Source of the DNA: Phoronis australis
Lineage: Eukaryota > Phoronida > Phoronidae
Length of the DNA: 64,000 nt
Reading direction: 5' to 3'
NCBI GenBank assembly: GCA_002633005.1
Contig: NMRA01000321.1
Span: 342,403-406,402 of the forward strand
Both the position numbers and the translations under genes were made by a program. Under the pieces are notes generated by a model, which was given only the letters and a program-made list of their open reading frames with translations, ran no database searches and was not told the DNA's origin. Shown piece by piece: positions 20,431 through 32,319 of this stretch (positions within the stretch are counted from its first letter, which is position 1; each line of letters opens with the position of its first letter).

Positions 20431-22558
20431 ATTACCACTACTTTAGTAGTATTTAATTCGACCGATGGAGTCCTGGTATTAGACACATACTGCAATAATG
20501 TCTTTTGTAATCGTTTGACAATCTGGGAACCATTTGAAATCAGAAAGCTGCTGCTGTCGAAGGCAGCCTACATAGACATGAACCGTCCTGTCGGCCATGT
20601 GGCCTCGTTGTCATTGTTGCACTTATGTAGCTTATGCTTCTCTACATCACTCAGCTGTTGTCACCGTCCATCACCGTCCATCACCGACCATCATCGTCCG
20701 CCCGAGATAGTTGAACAGTTGATCTGAGCTCCAATAATGTGCGGTACAGAGCAATTACCGCCTTTAGCTGCAGTAAAATACTGGCTGAAATAAGGTGAAT
20801 CGCCAAAGACAGAAACTGATAATGTTTAATCTGCTTGGCATCTGAAATTGAATTCCTCGTGAGGAGTGTGTTTAGAGCACTTATTGCCAAAATGCTGCGG
20901 TAGCTTTTTTACATCTTGGCAACAATTTTGAATCGATGAGTATTTATATTAATTAAGAGTGCATTCATCCATCGTGCAAGATAATTGACGGTTGCTTCGC
21001 GATATCAAAAGAACGAGCCTGGCGTTTTAGTAAAAGAAAGATTGTCATCACGAATTTGAATACCGGTGACGTGTGTCAGAAGTTGACTTTGTGCCAGGTA
21101 CATGTATGCTGAGCATCAATCCCCCCTCCCTTGCAGAGGTTCTTGGTGTCTGTTGTAATTATGCTGAGTACGGCCAGTTGCATTTTGAAATAATTGATCA
21201 GACAATAAAGCTATCAGACAGTTGCAAAATGACGCCGCCACGCGCGGACTAGTTCATCTTACAACTCGCTTTGGGACAAAATGGGGGCCCATAAATTTTC
21301 CCTTTTCCCCTTGCTGATGAAAGGAATGTGCCAAATGACCCGCAAGAAAGCATATCTGTGCGTAATTTAAAATATGAAGGCGCTTAGGGTCGCTCTTGGT
21401 GCGCTCCAAAAATGAACCCTGCTCACCGTAAGGTGCAAATTTATCAAGTAGATTTAGTGACTTTCAGTTTCGATTTGAGTTATGTCAGTTCAAATTTAAA
21501 TTTTACAAGAAAAGAGACAGCTTCATTTTATGCATCTTGAGTTGCTCTTTCACCTGATTTAGAGCGAAATGCAAAAGAGTTAAAACTAAAAATTCTGAGA
21601 ACGTCGCTCGAAGAATATTTAGCCAATTTCCATGTTTAGAAACCGTAAAAGACGAACACAAAAAATAAATGAATCACTGAAACAAAAGAATGGAAGCTTC
21701 TCAGAACAGTTGTGAGATTTTGATTTATTTTTTCCAGAGTCTAAATTGTAGCTGTTATGTTAGTAGAATACATGTAGCGAGGCGGTTACATCCGAATGAT
21801 TTGATGATTGGCTTGCTTACAGGGACAATTTGATACGTTTTACAGAGTCTTGAATGAAACATGCTGGATTTAGTTGTATTGTATTTTACTGTATTGCGTT
21901 CTGCTACAGATATGCACTGTGATGCAATTACTACAATTACTACATGTATATGTTGAGTCGTTTCTATTACTCTTAGAATGCAAAATTTATTTGCAGTTTA
22001 AAATAAATAGATGCATGTAAATTAAACATGTTAAAAATCTATTCTAGTTCAACGATATCAGCGTACCCCAGCAGAATAAAGATTTTGGAAAAAAAAAGTG
22101 TTTTCTTGCCACTAAACTCTAAGAACATCTACATGTATATACAAAAGAATCGTGTTCATTTTATGCTGAAAAACTGAGAACCCTAACAAAATAAAAGTCT
22201 TCGATGTCTTACCAAATGAGAATTAAAAGTAGGCCACAGGTTTCACGTTTAAAGAGACACGAATCTCTGTATTCGCGTAAAATACTCAAACAGTACCGGG
22301 ATTACGTCACAGCCAATATTGGCATGTATGACGCGGTGTTATAAGTGCGCGATAATTCACGTTCACGTCGCTTTGAGAAACCTCTCTAGCATCACAAAAA
22401 TAAAGGAATTTTCATATTGTCGCTCTCTAGGCATCCGGGAACAAGAAGGTGACAGAAATTCAATTGCACAATGGTTCGTAAATATTAAAGTAGATTAATA
22501 AATTCCACTGACAGCCTCTCCCATTTTGTGATTAGTTAAAGTTCTCTAATAAATTTAT
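20431..22558. other. No gene recognised
   Basis: AT-rich sequence. Four short units of the type caccgtccat lie at 20660-20700. Otherwise no TIR, tandem array or convincing exon was found. Confidence 0.5.
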
Positions 22559-22701
22559 TTAAACTTTTTGACACTGGCTGGGATAGAATCCCGCTTTATC
22601 AGCGACTGTGGGGGAAATGTTTGGATCAGGACGTCCTGGTTCATCAAATGATATTTCAAAGACTAAGTTGTCCTTTTTCGTAAGACGTTCATACATCCAA
22701 T
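22559..22701 (-). CDS. Last exon of an unrecognised protein
   Basis: A 143-nt exon after the acceptor agtgctgtgag. AT completes a codon whose first base (G) is given by the exon at 22781. It encodes WMYERLTKKDNLVFEISFDE then PGRPDPNISPTVADKAGFYPSQCQKV and a TAA. Exact phase continuity over a 79-bp intron and the balanced composition argue that it is real. The acceptor tract is weak because a TGA lies just upstream in frame. No known domain was recognised. Confidence 0.6.
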
Positions 22702-22780
22702 CTCACAGCACTGGAATTTGCCGACATTACAATAGCCTAGCTATTGCGGCATGCAAGGTTGTTTATAGCACTAGGTATAC

Positions 22781-22972
22781 CTTTCGCATTAGCTGGGATC
22801 TTTAGGTGACACTGAATTTCCGCCCAGGACTCGTCGCCGTCTAGCGGATAAATGTGTGGCTGTTTCGAATGTACAAACCCCGTGACACCGTTGCAGCCGA
22901 AAAATACTTCACCTTCGCCCGTATGCCTATACTCATTGAACAGTATTACATCTGATTGGGATGCATTTCCGC
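22781..22972 (-). CDS. Internal exon of the same unrecognised protein
   Basis: A 192-nt exon between acceptor ctagctttgcag and donor GAAAG|gtatac. It encodes GNASQSDVILFNEYRHTGEG, EVFFGCNGVTGFVHSKQPHI and YPLDGDESWAEIQCHLKIPANAK. Two Cys and a beta-rich, acidic composition suggest an extracellular or secretory domain, but I do not recognise the family. The phase (two bases in, one out) fits the last exon. It starts without a Met, so at least one more exon lies to the right. Confidence 0.65.
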
Positions 22973-23639
22973 CTGCAAAGCTAGGACAGCGGGGGTCTGC
23001 TTCCGCGTTGGAGATGCCCTCGTAAAAACTGTTTTCTCAGTGACATTTTGTGACCTAACAAGCACGACAGTAACGATTTCTGTTTTTTTTTAATGTTTGT
23101 TATGAAATCATCAGTACAATGAATATGCATTGCCCAGAAAGCGCCAAGAGGCATTGTATTTGGGTTAAATAAATGCAAAGAATTCTATATGCAATTATTT
23201 TACACAGATACATAAATTAAAAAATGACGTTAAGATTACAATGACATATGACTACGAATGTAAATAAATCCTTTTCATACACAATAAGTTATTTTACATG
23301 TATACAATTCTATCCACTCACACAAAGAGAAGTTTTGATAGTGTTTCGAATAAAACCTGTTTTTCATTTGGGTTGAGTTATTTACATCCGTATAGTAAAA
23401 AAATGATTTTGTTGTACATTTGAGGAATATCAGAATATTTTTAAACATTGAGGTATTTTTCGAGTGTGTGGAAAAGCTGTACCGGCTGTGCTCTCTGCAC
23501 CTCTAAAGCCAACAATACATGAGCATTTATCTGCATGTCTCCACAGTAACACAGCGGAGGAATATTGTTAAATTATGTCTACATTTCTCGTTGTTTAAGA
23601 ATAGATCGCATCTTGGCCTGCATAGGATTATTTCAGGTT

Positions 23640-24123
23640 TGCGAGGAAGTTGGAATGATGTCAATGGGACTGGCAAGTCTTGAGTAGTGGCATGCAGTTT
23701 AAAGTTATTTTTGAGAGTGACGACAGAAGTGCTTTATTTTATTTTGGATGGTAAGGAATTCTAGTTGTCAATGCAATTAAATTAATATCGTAGATCTGGC
23801 TTGTATTGGCTGAGGGAAGATTGTATAGTGCCGCAGTCCTGGTCTTGTCTTATGTCTTTTGTAGACGTGCTTGAATAATTGTTGATGTTGTTTAATACTT
23901 TGAATGTATACATGGACAAATGGAGTTTACGACGGGTTGCTAGTTTGCTCCAGGTGAGACTATTTAGAACCTTGATTGTGTTGGATCCTTTGTATGCTCC
24001 TGTTATGGCTAAAACTGCCTGGTATTGTAGTAACGATGTCAACACCAGTGGGGTGCATTTAATTGCCATTGGCATCGGACTTGTCATTGTTTTGTACACA
24101 TAGCAGTTAAAAGCTGTAATCAC
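23640..24123 (-). mobile_element. CR1/L2-type LINE ORF2 C-terminal fragment
   Basis: The minus strand encodes TSLLQYQAVLAITGAYKGSN, then LNSLTWSKLATRRKLHLSMYTFKVLNNI. This matches the C-terminal region of non-LTR reverse transcriptases (LQNRAARxITG..., LGWL.L..RR..HK..M.YK.LN). It continues with HATTQDLPVPLTSFQLPRK downstream after a frame change. The catalytic reverse-transcriptase core is absent; this is a 5'-truncated dead copy. Confidence 0.6.
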
Positions 24124-24672
24124 ATCCAGACCACGACGATGTCCTGTAAAGCAACGAGATTTTTAAGCAAACTGACAAATCAGTAGATCACACAAGGTGG
24201 GGTTATATAATGCTATTCTATTTGAACAAAGGGTGATTCAGTGAAGGTTAATCAGACGTGGAGTAGTTCCTCACACACTTCTCACATTCAGGGTATATTG
24301 CTCTCGGTGACCGTATTTAGAGCAGACTGGCAAACATTCTTAACGAATCAGGTCGCCGCAGGTGTAATAATCCCTATTTTGTGAAGTGCTGTATAAAATG
24401 TGGGTAATGGCATTTCAATATTTCGCGTCGTGATTTTGGATGGTATTCATGGTGTAGGCCTACCCCAATACGCGATTCGTGAATTTATATTTCCCTTTAA
24501 AAAGTCCGATGACGTACAGTGTAGTGATGACCATGACTTGCGGCAAAAAATTGTTTCGTGGAAGAGCGAGAAACTGTTTTACTTTTGAGTAGAACAACTT
24601 TTCGCAAGTTCTGCTTCTTCTCTCCCACGCATCTTGGTTAGTTTTGTTCATGGTGATGGGCTCAAGATGCGC

Positions 24673-24952
24673 GCACTAGAAAGTGCAGTTGGAATCACAG
24701 CCAGTATGGGGTCTGGCGGACGTGTCGCATAGGGGTTCCCTGTTGACGGGTAATGGGATGGAAACGAAATGAACTCCACTGTCCTCCTCGGCTGCAGGCG
24801 CAACATACAGAAAATTGGGACCAATTCCAATTCTTTCAAGTGCACGGCCACCACCGGCACGACGGTAATCATTTAAATGGCAATCAATATTGACCCGAAA
24901 GTCGAGGCACGAAAGCCAGGGCGGTGCTACATGTACATATACGGTAATCCGA
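24673..24952 (-). CDS. Possible exon of an unrecognised protein
   Basis: After tttttatagcag the minus strand is open for about 92 codons and includes RVNIDCHLNDYRRAGGGRAL, ERIGIGPNFLYVAPAAEEDS and GVHFVSIPLPVNREP, ending in a TAG at 24675-24677. The composition is protein-like, and QCHL/DCHL also occurs in the exon at 22781, so it might be an upstream exon of that gene. No strong donor in the required phase is visible before the stop, so the link is not shown. Confidence 0.38.
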
Positions 24953-25357
24953 CTGCTATAAAAACTCTTCCGAGAGTTTCTAAATCGCCATGTAGAGTAT
25001 CATGCTAAGTATGCTTGAGTTCCCAACAACCTGCCAACAATGAATTGAAAACGAGGTATCGATTCACCACACTGATTCACGAAACCCGTCAGGTGTCTAA
25101 AGGTCGCGACATTACAATGTGTTTTATTTGACAACATTAATTGAGAAGTGCCACGGTTTCAACTCAGTGAAATGCGCTTTAGAAGGTGACACTAAGCGAA
25201 GGTCGTGTTTGTTCTGTACATGTATAAGTTGGTTGCTGGTTTTAAACTGGAGTTTCAAAATTTTGTGGCCAAGCTTTCCATCCGACTACATGACGAGACG
25301 TGGTCTTGGTCAGTACTGAGTGTCAGCCGTCTCACTTGAACTCAGACATGGTTTGCG

Positions 25358-25484
25358 ATGGCACGTCGTTTAGTGCGCCGGACAGCTCTGACCGTATTTC
25401 TTTCCGGAATTACCGTGTTGGCTGCTTGGAGGTATTTGATGTTGGCGGTGTTTATTGCAAATTCGACGCCAGAGCACAGTGAAG
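25358..25484 (+). CDS. WSC-sulfotransferase, first coding exon (signal anchor)
   Basis: ATG at 25358 starts MARRLVRRTALTVFLSGITV then LAAWRYLMLAVFIANSTPEHSE. A short Arg-rich N-terminus followed by about 25 hydrophobic residues is a type II signal anchor, as in Golgi sulfotransferases. The donor GAAG|gtgggc leaves one base (G); with CG from the exon at 26309 it gives Ala in frame. An in-frame alternative start was not found upstream. The divergent minus-strand gene lies within about 0.4-2.4 kb. Confidence 0.7.
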
Positions 25485-25890
25485 GTGGGCATTTACTTTA
25501 TAATTGGCATTGCCAAAAAACTGAACGTGGAGTCACAGGCTTTGCGCTCGTTTGGTTAATTTTAAGTTTCACATGTGACGAGTTATGAATTCTTTCCTAG
25601 ATCTAAACCCTGCATGGAGGTTTAAACGAAATAATTGCTTTTGATAAAGCCATGCTCCACGTATTTTAGTGAGAGACTGACTTATAGCTTGCAAGTCTGA
25701 TTTACGCAGGTGCTAACTAGTTAAAGACTTTTTTGTAAGATTAGCGGTATGATTTAAATGGGATGATTAATTTTTATCAAACCTCTCATTTTATGTTTTG
25801 TGATACTGCTGACTTAGTTTGAAGTTATGGCGCAACACGCAAGTTAAAACGATGGTAAACTTACTTATTTTTAGTGAGACAGGCTCTAGC

Positions 25891-26045
25891 CTGTGGGGGA
25901 TTTAGAGGGCGGCTAAGGGGGCCATGCCCCCTACAATTCTCCCAGATTCCATTTGGTAGTTCGGGGGAGCAAATGTCTCACGAGGAACCTCCTGGCTAAT
26001 ACTCTGCCCTGGCTCCCCTAACTCATAATCCTGGATCCGCCCCTG
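25891..26045. mobile_element. MITE with 5-bp target duplication (ctagc)
   Basis: A 155-bp element with ends ctgtgggggatttag and ggatccgcccctg, flanked by ctagc at 25886-25890 and 26046-26050. It shares agtatt...ctgccctgg..cccc..actc.taatc with the copies at 49730 and 55247. Intronic in the WSC-sulfotransferase gene. Confidence 0.8.
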
Positions 26046-26308
26046 CTAGCAGTACTCTCACACAATATCCCTCGATCTGCTTAGCAAAAGTTCATCTCCA
26101 TGATAACAGTGAATCCCAGACTGAATTTTAGGTATGAAATTGCGTTTAGCTGCATTTGTTATAATCAAATATGTGGTCACCTAATTTATTAGGCTGGACA
26201 ATTTCGCCAAATAAAACGATCAGTAATATACAGGTGGCATGTAAACGCAGACGCGGTAACAATGCGTCACTGGTGTCTTAGTAGATGAAAACATCCCTTC
26301 CCTGTCAG

Positions 26309-26577
26309 CGAAGAGCTCATTAATGGTCGCACCAATGTCGGTGGAAATAATGTTATTGTATTCTTTAGTTGAAGAAGGGTTCGTTGTCAAGAAAGCAGCT
26401 GATCTGCCATCGCCCATTGACCGCAGAATCGCCATTAAAGATAGTTACATAGGATGCTGGATTGAGACTATGAGAAAAGATTTTCAACCAACTGAAAGAT
26501 GGCACGTGGGTGACGAGACACTGGCGGAGTGTTCCGCTGTCTGCGCCCGGAAAGGTTTTGCATTTGCTGCAATGAAG
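26309..26577 (+). CDS. WSC-sulfotransferase, exon with first half of the WSC domain
   Basis: Acceptor catcccttccctgtcag, donor ATGAAG|gtacag. After a stem of about 50 residues it encodes DSYIGCWIETMRKDF, then GDETLAECSAVCARKGFAFAAMK. YIGCW ... T-x-x-x-C-x-x-x-C-x-x-x-G-F-x-x-A is the N-terminal half of a WSC domain, a Cys-rich putative carbohydrate-binding module. Phases (two bases in, zero out) match both neighbours. Confidence 0.8.
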
Positions 26578-27864
26578 GTACAGAAATGAATCTAATAGAA
26601 GCTGACGAGAAACATGCCCTGTCTCAAAGTGCAGGCTCTGTATAATAAATGTCGTCATCACTAAAATAAATTTCGGAATATTTCGAACATAACAACCATA
26701 CATGTTAACTTTATGTTTGCACTGTCTACTGACTTCTTTTAGTTCATGACAAGCTGTACTAAGTAATATCAATTTATTGTTAAAGCCTTGGCGTTGCGCC
26801 TGAAATTCGAAATTAATCTTAAAAAGTCCATATTGAATGCATTTATTTTGAATAAAATGACATCAACAATAAATTAACAACCTTCTTTTCAGGCGTTCAT
26901 TGTTCGATATTAAATTTTAAATAACGTCGTCGCATTCTTATCGTATATATGACTGGCTCAAATTGATTGCCATAAAATGTACGGAATTCACCTGCCTGTC
27001 AGCCATCCACCAAACAATACTCCGTTACAACCAAATTGAAGTTGCCTGATCAAAACAATAACGAGCTGCAAGTTGTTTATGTCTTGAAATCAGTCAAAAT
27101 AACTCGAACTAACGAAGTAGCTGTTTGTGGTCTGAGGTTCCAACTTAAGCAAGTCTGATAAACATTAGTTGTAACATTCAATATTTATGCCTTTTGCGGA
27201 ATTTAAAATACTTTTAAAACGTTTTTAATTTAAAAAGAAAGTTAGATAACCGTCTTATTTACCATGTCTGCACATTATCAAGCGTTGTTTGTTCAATATG
27301 TCTGGGCTATTGTAGCCGTCAGCTTGAATTTCCTGATTCACTGTATTAGTCACACAAGACTGTAATCTGTGTTTGACTGGTTAAAGAAACGCTATTGTAT
27401 GATGACATCATAAATTCCTGCCCGATACAAAAGCGTATCGGCCCATCGAACAATGTTGTGGAAAACGTGACTTTCCATAGCAGACGATGGTCCCTCACTC
27501 ACGGCGAAATAATTCGTCACATAATGATACCACGAACGCGTTCGAACGTAAATCGCAGGCAGTCTGAGAAGCGACTGTTCTTAGTTTTGAGCGCCTGGAT
27601 GATTATTAAATAGTCCCGTTTTAACTTCACACCTGCTCCGAGGATGGGGTGAGGAGAAACAAAAATATTTACGGAAGCTTTGTATACAGTAGTGCGCACG
27701 TAAGCAAAGACAACTCATTCTCACCGGTCGCTAAAACGAGCTTTTGCTTTGTAATCGAAAAGCTAATTAAAAAAAATGCCTCGCCATATTACGAATACTA
27801 TACCATGTCTACTGAGTGGGACTTAGTTTGGGGATCGTTCATTTGTGTTTGTATTTTGCTTTAG

Positions 27865-28000
27865 ACTGGAAAGGAATGTATTTGTGAGATGGATATCATG
27901 GGTTACAGACCGGCAGCCATCAACAACTGCGTACAACTATGCCCTGGTGACTTCATGTCAGTTTGCGGAGGAACATTTGCAGCGAGCATTTACTTTATAG
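27865..28000 (+). CDS. WSC-sulfotransferase, exon with second half of the WSC domain
   Basis: Acceptor gtattttgctttag, donor TATAG|gtaagt. It encodes TGKECICEMD, then NNCVQLCPGDFMSVCGGTFA and ASIYFI. GKECxC, C-x-x-x-CPGD-x-x-x-x-CGG-x-x-x-x-x-IY completes the WSC domain begun in the exon at 26309, giving AAMK|TGKEC. It ends in phase 1, which does not fit the exon at 32221 directly, so at least one exon between 28.0 and 32.2 kb is unidentified. Confidence 0.82.
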
Positions 28001-28107
28001 GTAAGTTAAACCTGTGAACGACAGTCGCCAGGTGGCGACTACGCTCGGGCCTCGAGTCGAGACACTCAAAGAACTGCCAAACAACTTGACGTAGAACGGA
28101 CATTTTC

Positions 28108-30556
28108 AGCCGATTTCATAAAGGTGGTTTGAAATTAAACCTGGTTTGAACTGCACTTTGACCAGGTTTAAAGATAATCTGTAATTCATAAAGGTGCCTT
28201 AACTTTTAGACCAGTGGTCTAGTAAAACCTGGTTTAACTCCAGTTTAGACTGGTCTATGTCAGTTTTCATTTCACCAACGAGGTCTATATTCTTTAGACC
28301 TGTATTAAGATCTTAAACTAGCTTTAACGTTAGACTTGGTCAGACCCAGGTTTAATACTATTAAATATGGCAGACTTGTACGATATAGGTGCAAATGAAT
28401 GATGCTGTTGTGTGCATATACGACACAGTTTTAGAGCGAGAACGGACTATTTTCAATTTTCAGTTTAAGGACGACACACGATCAAAAATTACAGGGGGGA
28501 CCAAGAATATTTAAAGGGAGGGGGCGGATCAAGGATTCTTAAAAGGGGGGTCTGGGTCAACAATTTGAAAATTATAGATTTGATATCACTAAAATCAAGG
28601 GAAACAAGTGAGTCCGGACCTCTGGATGCGCTTGTACGTGCGTAGCAGACCAGTACGTACCGATGGATGTTCTTCGGATTCCTCAAAATATGACGGTTTG
28701 AGCAGAGCGTCATCGTCGCAAGCGCTACGCGTATGACTAAAAAGGCATATAATGATTATTCTGACCGATTTCCATCTCAACTGTTCCCCAATTTAAGGTT
28801 GCCGGGCAGGGGTCCTGCCTCANGCAATAAATTATCTACGTAAGTTATTGTGTACTCGAGCATAGAATAAAAGACACTTATCTTGAGTTCACCCAAAAGT
28901 AGAGTAGAAAATGCCAAACCCAATTTCGAGTTCCATTTCGAGTAAAAAGATTGGAGACCGGGCCCTGGGCCCGGTCTCCAATCTTCAAAAAAAAGTTTTT
29001 ACTCGAAATGGAACTCGAAATTAGGTTTGGCATTTTCTACTCTACTTTTGGGCGAACTCAAGATAAGTGTCTTTTATCCTATGCTCGAGTACACAAAAAC
29101 TTACGTAGATGATTTATTGCCCTTAGTTCACAGTTTGTAAACCCAAAATTTGTAAAGCAATAAGTTCGAGTTTGAACTCGAAATTTCGAGTTTTTCCTCG
29201 AGTTTGTAGCACGAATATAAGGGTCTTCAAGTGCAAACTTGAACTAGAAACTCCTATGCATAAACTATAATGTATTCGAGCACAGTCTGATAACCAATTA
29301 TCTTAAGTTCACACAAAAGGGGCAGAGAAATTGCCAAAAATAGTTTCGAGTTCGTTTCGAGTACAAAGATTAGAGACCGGGCCCTGGTCTATGTCAGTTT
29401 TCACTTCACCAACGAGGTCTATATTCTTTAGACCTGTATTACGATATTAAGATCTTAAACTAGCTTTAACTTTAGGCTTAGTCAGACCCAGGTTTAATAC
29501 TATTAAATATGGCAGACTTGTAAGATATAGGAGCAAATGAATGATGCTGTGGTGTGCATTTACGACGCAGTTTCAGAGCGAGAACGGACTATTTTCAATT
29601 TTCAGTTTTAGGACGACACACGATCAAACATTACAGGGGGGATCAAGAATATTTAAAGGGAGGGAGGCAGATCAAGGATTTTTAAAAGGGGGGGTCTGGT
29701 TCAACAATTTGAAAATTATAGATTTGATATCACTAAAATCAAGAGAAACAAGTGAGTCCGGACTTCTGGATGCGCCTGTACGTGCGTAGCAGACCAGTAC
29801 GTACCGATGGATGTTCTTCGGATTCCTCAGAATATGACGGTTCGAGCAGTCATCGTCGCAAGCGCTACGCGTATGACAAAAAAGGCATGTACTGTGCCCT
29901 GGTCCCCCTAACTTAAAATCCTGAATCCGCCCTTGAGCCCCCTTTTGGTCGCAAATAATTAAAATGACATGGAAATAAATGTGTGCATTTACTATGTTAC
30001 GAGAGCAAGTACTTTAATCACAGATTTGAAATGAAAAACATTTCCTCATGATTTCCTGGATCTGCCAAATTTTTCACTGATGAAATTTTCTTTCTGTCCT
30101 TTATTCTGGAGCAATATCTCTCCAAGCGTGCTGCTTACGCTGACTTGATTTGGCGCCAAATTTCTTGTTCTTGACTATGACGTTGGCTTTTTCTCTGATC
30201 AGTATGGGAGGAAACATATTTCCTCGTAAGAAAAGCCTTTAAACCCTTTTTCGCAAATGTCTGCACTGATTCTATTGCTGTTTGCCATTTTGTACCCACG
30301 TGATCAAGGTTTCGTTGAAATACTTCAATATTTTCTTTGTCGGGTTAATCCGGATCAACGCAGTACGGTAGCTTGGATACTTTAAACCTGGTTTTACTAA
30401 ACCCGCTTTATGGTGTAACAAAACCAGGCTTTCATATTTTTAAACCATGTTGGTGAAATGCTAGTTAGGTTTAAAATTATACCAGTTTTAGGAAGACCAG
30501 GTTTAAGTCTTAAACCGGCCTGGTTTTGTTAAACCACCTTTATTATGAATTCGGCT
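28108..30556. mobile_element. TIR element of ~2.45 kb with nested repeats
   Basis: The left end agccgatttcataaaggtgg is complementary to the right end (aaaccacctttattatgaat then tcggct). Both sides contain repeated aaacctggttt/aaaccaggttt motifs. Inside are a direct duplication (about 28253-28745 and 29388-29886) and a long hairpin (28824-29120). No transposase frame was recognised, so it looks non-autonomous. It sits in an intron of the WSC-sulfotransferase gene. Exact borders and target duplication are uncertain. Confidence 0.65.
28824..29120. repeat. Near-perfect ~145-bp-arm palindrome
   Basis: Left arm 28824-28965 and right arm 28967-29120 are inverted copies with a few mismatches and one ~12-bp indel. 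The centre is accgggccc-t-gggcccggt. The left arm starts directly after the n at 28823. A third diverged arm copy lies at about 29270-29386 and ends at the same gggccctgg. Confidence 0.9.
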
Positions 30557-32220
30557 ATTTATGTGCCCGTTCGAAATTAATTCGGCAAAAAACGTTTTAA
30601 ATTGAAATTGAAAAAGAAATGCAACATGAATTACTTATTGAAGCAGACGAAATGAAGCTCAGTTAATGAAAAGCATAACAAATGCTCACTTCGCCTTGCT
30701 AGATTTGATGATGTCACAATGATCCCCTGCTCTTTTCGCGGACTCCATACTAGTAGCGGCCCGCCAGCTGTGGTAGCATGTGTCGATAACTCTTACCAGA
30801 TATCACTGGAAACATAATACACACTAGTCATTAGTGTGGGCATTTTACAACGTAAATCGAGACCGCTCAAAAAGAATCCTACTTTGACACTTTAGCCAGT
30901 CAATTGTCTAACTCGACCGGTTTGCTTACCTCAGAATCTGCCGGTTTAGATCAGAAAAACCATGATGTTGTGCTGGGGTGTTGATGTTATAGTTCCCTAA
31001 ATAATGAGACCCATCATAAGCACATTGGGGGTGACAAAATATTTTTAAATTTTCGTCTTGAAAGTTTGTAAGTAGTAAGTAGCATAATTTATTTGAATAC
31101 TTTGGGAAAGAACACGTGATTATAGGTTTCTAGTGGATTTTGAAAATTGGATACGAAACGTGACTTTTACAATTGGAAACGTTTATCTAATGTTGCAATA
31201 ATATGCTCCTTGTTAACTGTGTGTGCAGTATACCACAACTACTACAACATCAGGCGGCAGCTGGAGTTTGAATTAAGCCAAGTGTCATAATACAATTCTT
31301 GGCATGTCGTTCTGTGTACGTCGCCATGCACTGTCTTGGGCTACAGTCGGCAGTTTTCGTGTTATGTACCGCTGCCACCGAGGTGGAGGTGAAGGTCATT
31401 TACTGGGATGCATTTTATACCAAGCCAAAATGAATTTGCTTACGGAGCATCACCTTTTATACGTGAATGCACTTTAGCGGCTGTGGTACCGCATAACCAT
31501 GAAGACAAGATTTATTTCAAGTGTATGCCAATAAACGACGAAATACTCTAATCTTCACTTTCAAACAATTCCTTTTGAATGTCAAATCAAACTTTTTGAG
31601 GTGAGAAACCATGATAACGATTGATTTTTGTCCAACTCTCCATTATGTCGTGGTGTTACGTACTGCAGAGCACGAAATCATGCGGGGCTTACAAGACTTC
31701 TTGCTGCTTCCGCCACGTGTCGTGCATGACCGATACGCGAAGCTATGCAAACATTATCCGACTTCCGCTGCCCCGTTGCACATTAGGGAACTTAGAAAGT
31801 GGGCTTCGGTTGTATATGTTTGGAAAACACGTTCATTACAGAGGTTGTACTGATTAAGACTCGGTGCATGACGAAAGTAACTGTTCTATAGTTTCTGGCA
31901 TTGAACAGCGTCGGGCAAATTCCCCAGAATCTCTCTCGTTCCTCAGTTGTCACCGACCAGCTTGACTGTCCGCACGTCAGTGCACTGAGTTTGGTCTTCT
32001 CCAGTATAATTTCGATTTCCCTGCCACTTAATATTTCTCACGTGTAATTTTGAAGTCACAGTTTGCCGCCTTGCCCACCAGTAAATGTTTCCCCATGTAC
32101 TCACACCCAACCCTTGAGTCTCTTTGAAATTGTGTCCTTAGAAAAATCTGTATTATGATTACTAGGCAATCAAGAAAAGAGGACCAACGCAAGTAAGGTA
32201 CACATCCTAGCGTACCATAG
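30557..32220. other. Intronic stretch, missing exon expected
   Basis: The WSC-sulfotransferase gene needs an exon here that starts with two bases completing a codon and ends two bases into an Arg codon. A candidate start after gtgtgtgcag at 31231 (YHNYYNIRRQLEFELSQ) is protein-like but has no convincing donor. The overlapping frames at 31611-31857 match nothing. Confidence 0.4.
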
Positions 32221-32319
32221 GACGGGCTCTAGTTTTGTTGGTGAAATATTCAGACGGTATCCAGGGTCATTCTACATATATGAGCCGTTCTGGCCACTTG
32301 CCGTAGACGGGAACAGCAT
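32221..32319 (+). CDS. WSC-sulfotransferase, 5'-PSB exon
   Basis: A 99-nt exon between acceptor cgtaccatag and donor GCAT|gtaagt (donor gt at 32320-32321). It encodes (R)TGSSFVGEIFRRYPG, then SFYIYEPFWPLAVDGNS. RTGSSFVGE is the PAPS 5'-phosphosulfate-binding loop of the Gal/GlcNAc/GalNAc 6-O carbohydrate sulfotransferases, and FYIYEPFW matches the FYLYEPLWH that follows it in that family. The last two bases plus the first base of the exon at 33636 give Met in frame. Confidence 0.88.

Noticed and set aside
20154-20495. 113-codon minus-strand and 69-codon plus-strand frames
   Set aside because: Both lie in the GC-rich island where stops are rare. No start, splice or domain evidence.
31611-31857. 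Overlapping 80-codon frames as the missing sulfotransferase exon
   Set aside because: No acceptor/donor pair in the required phases and no family motif.
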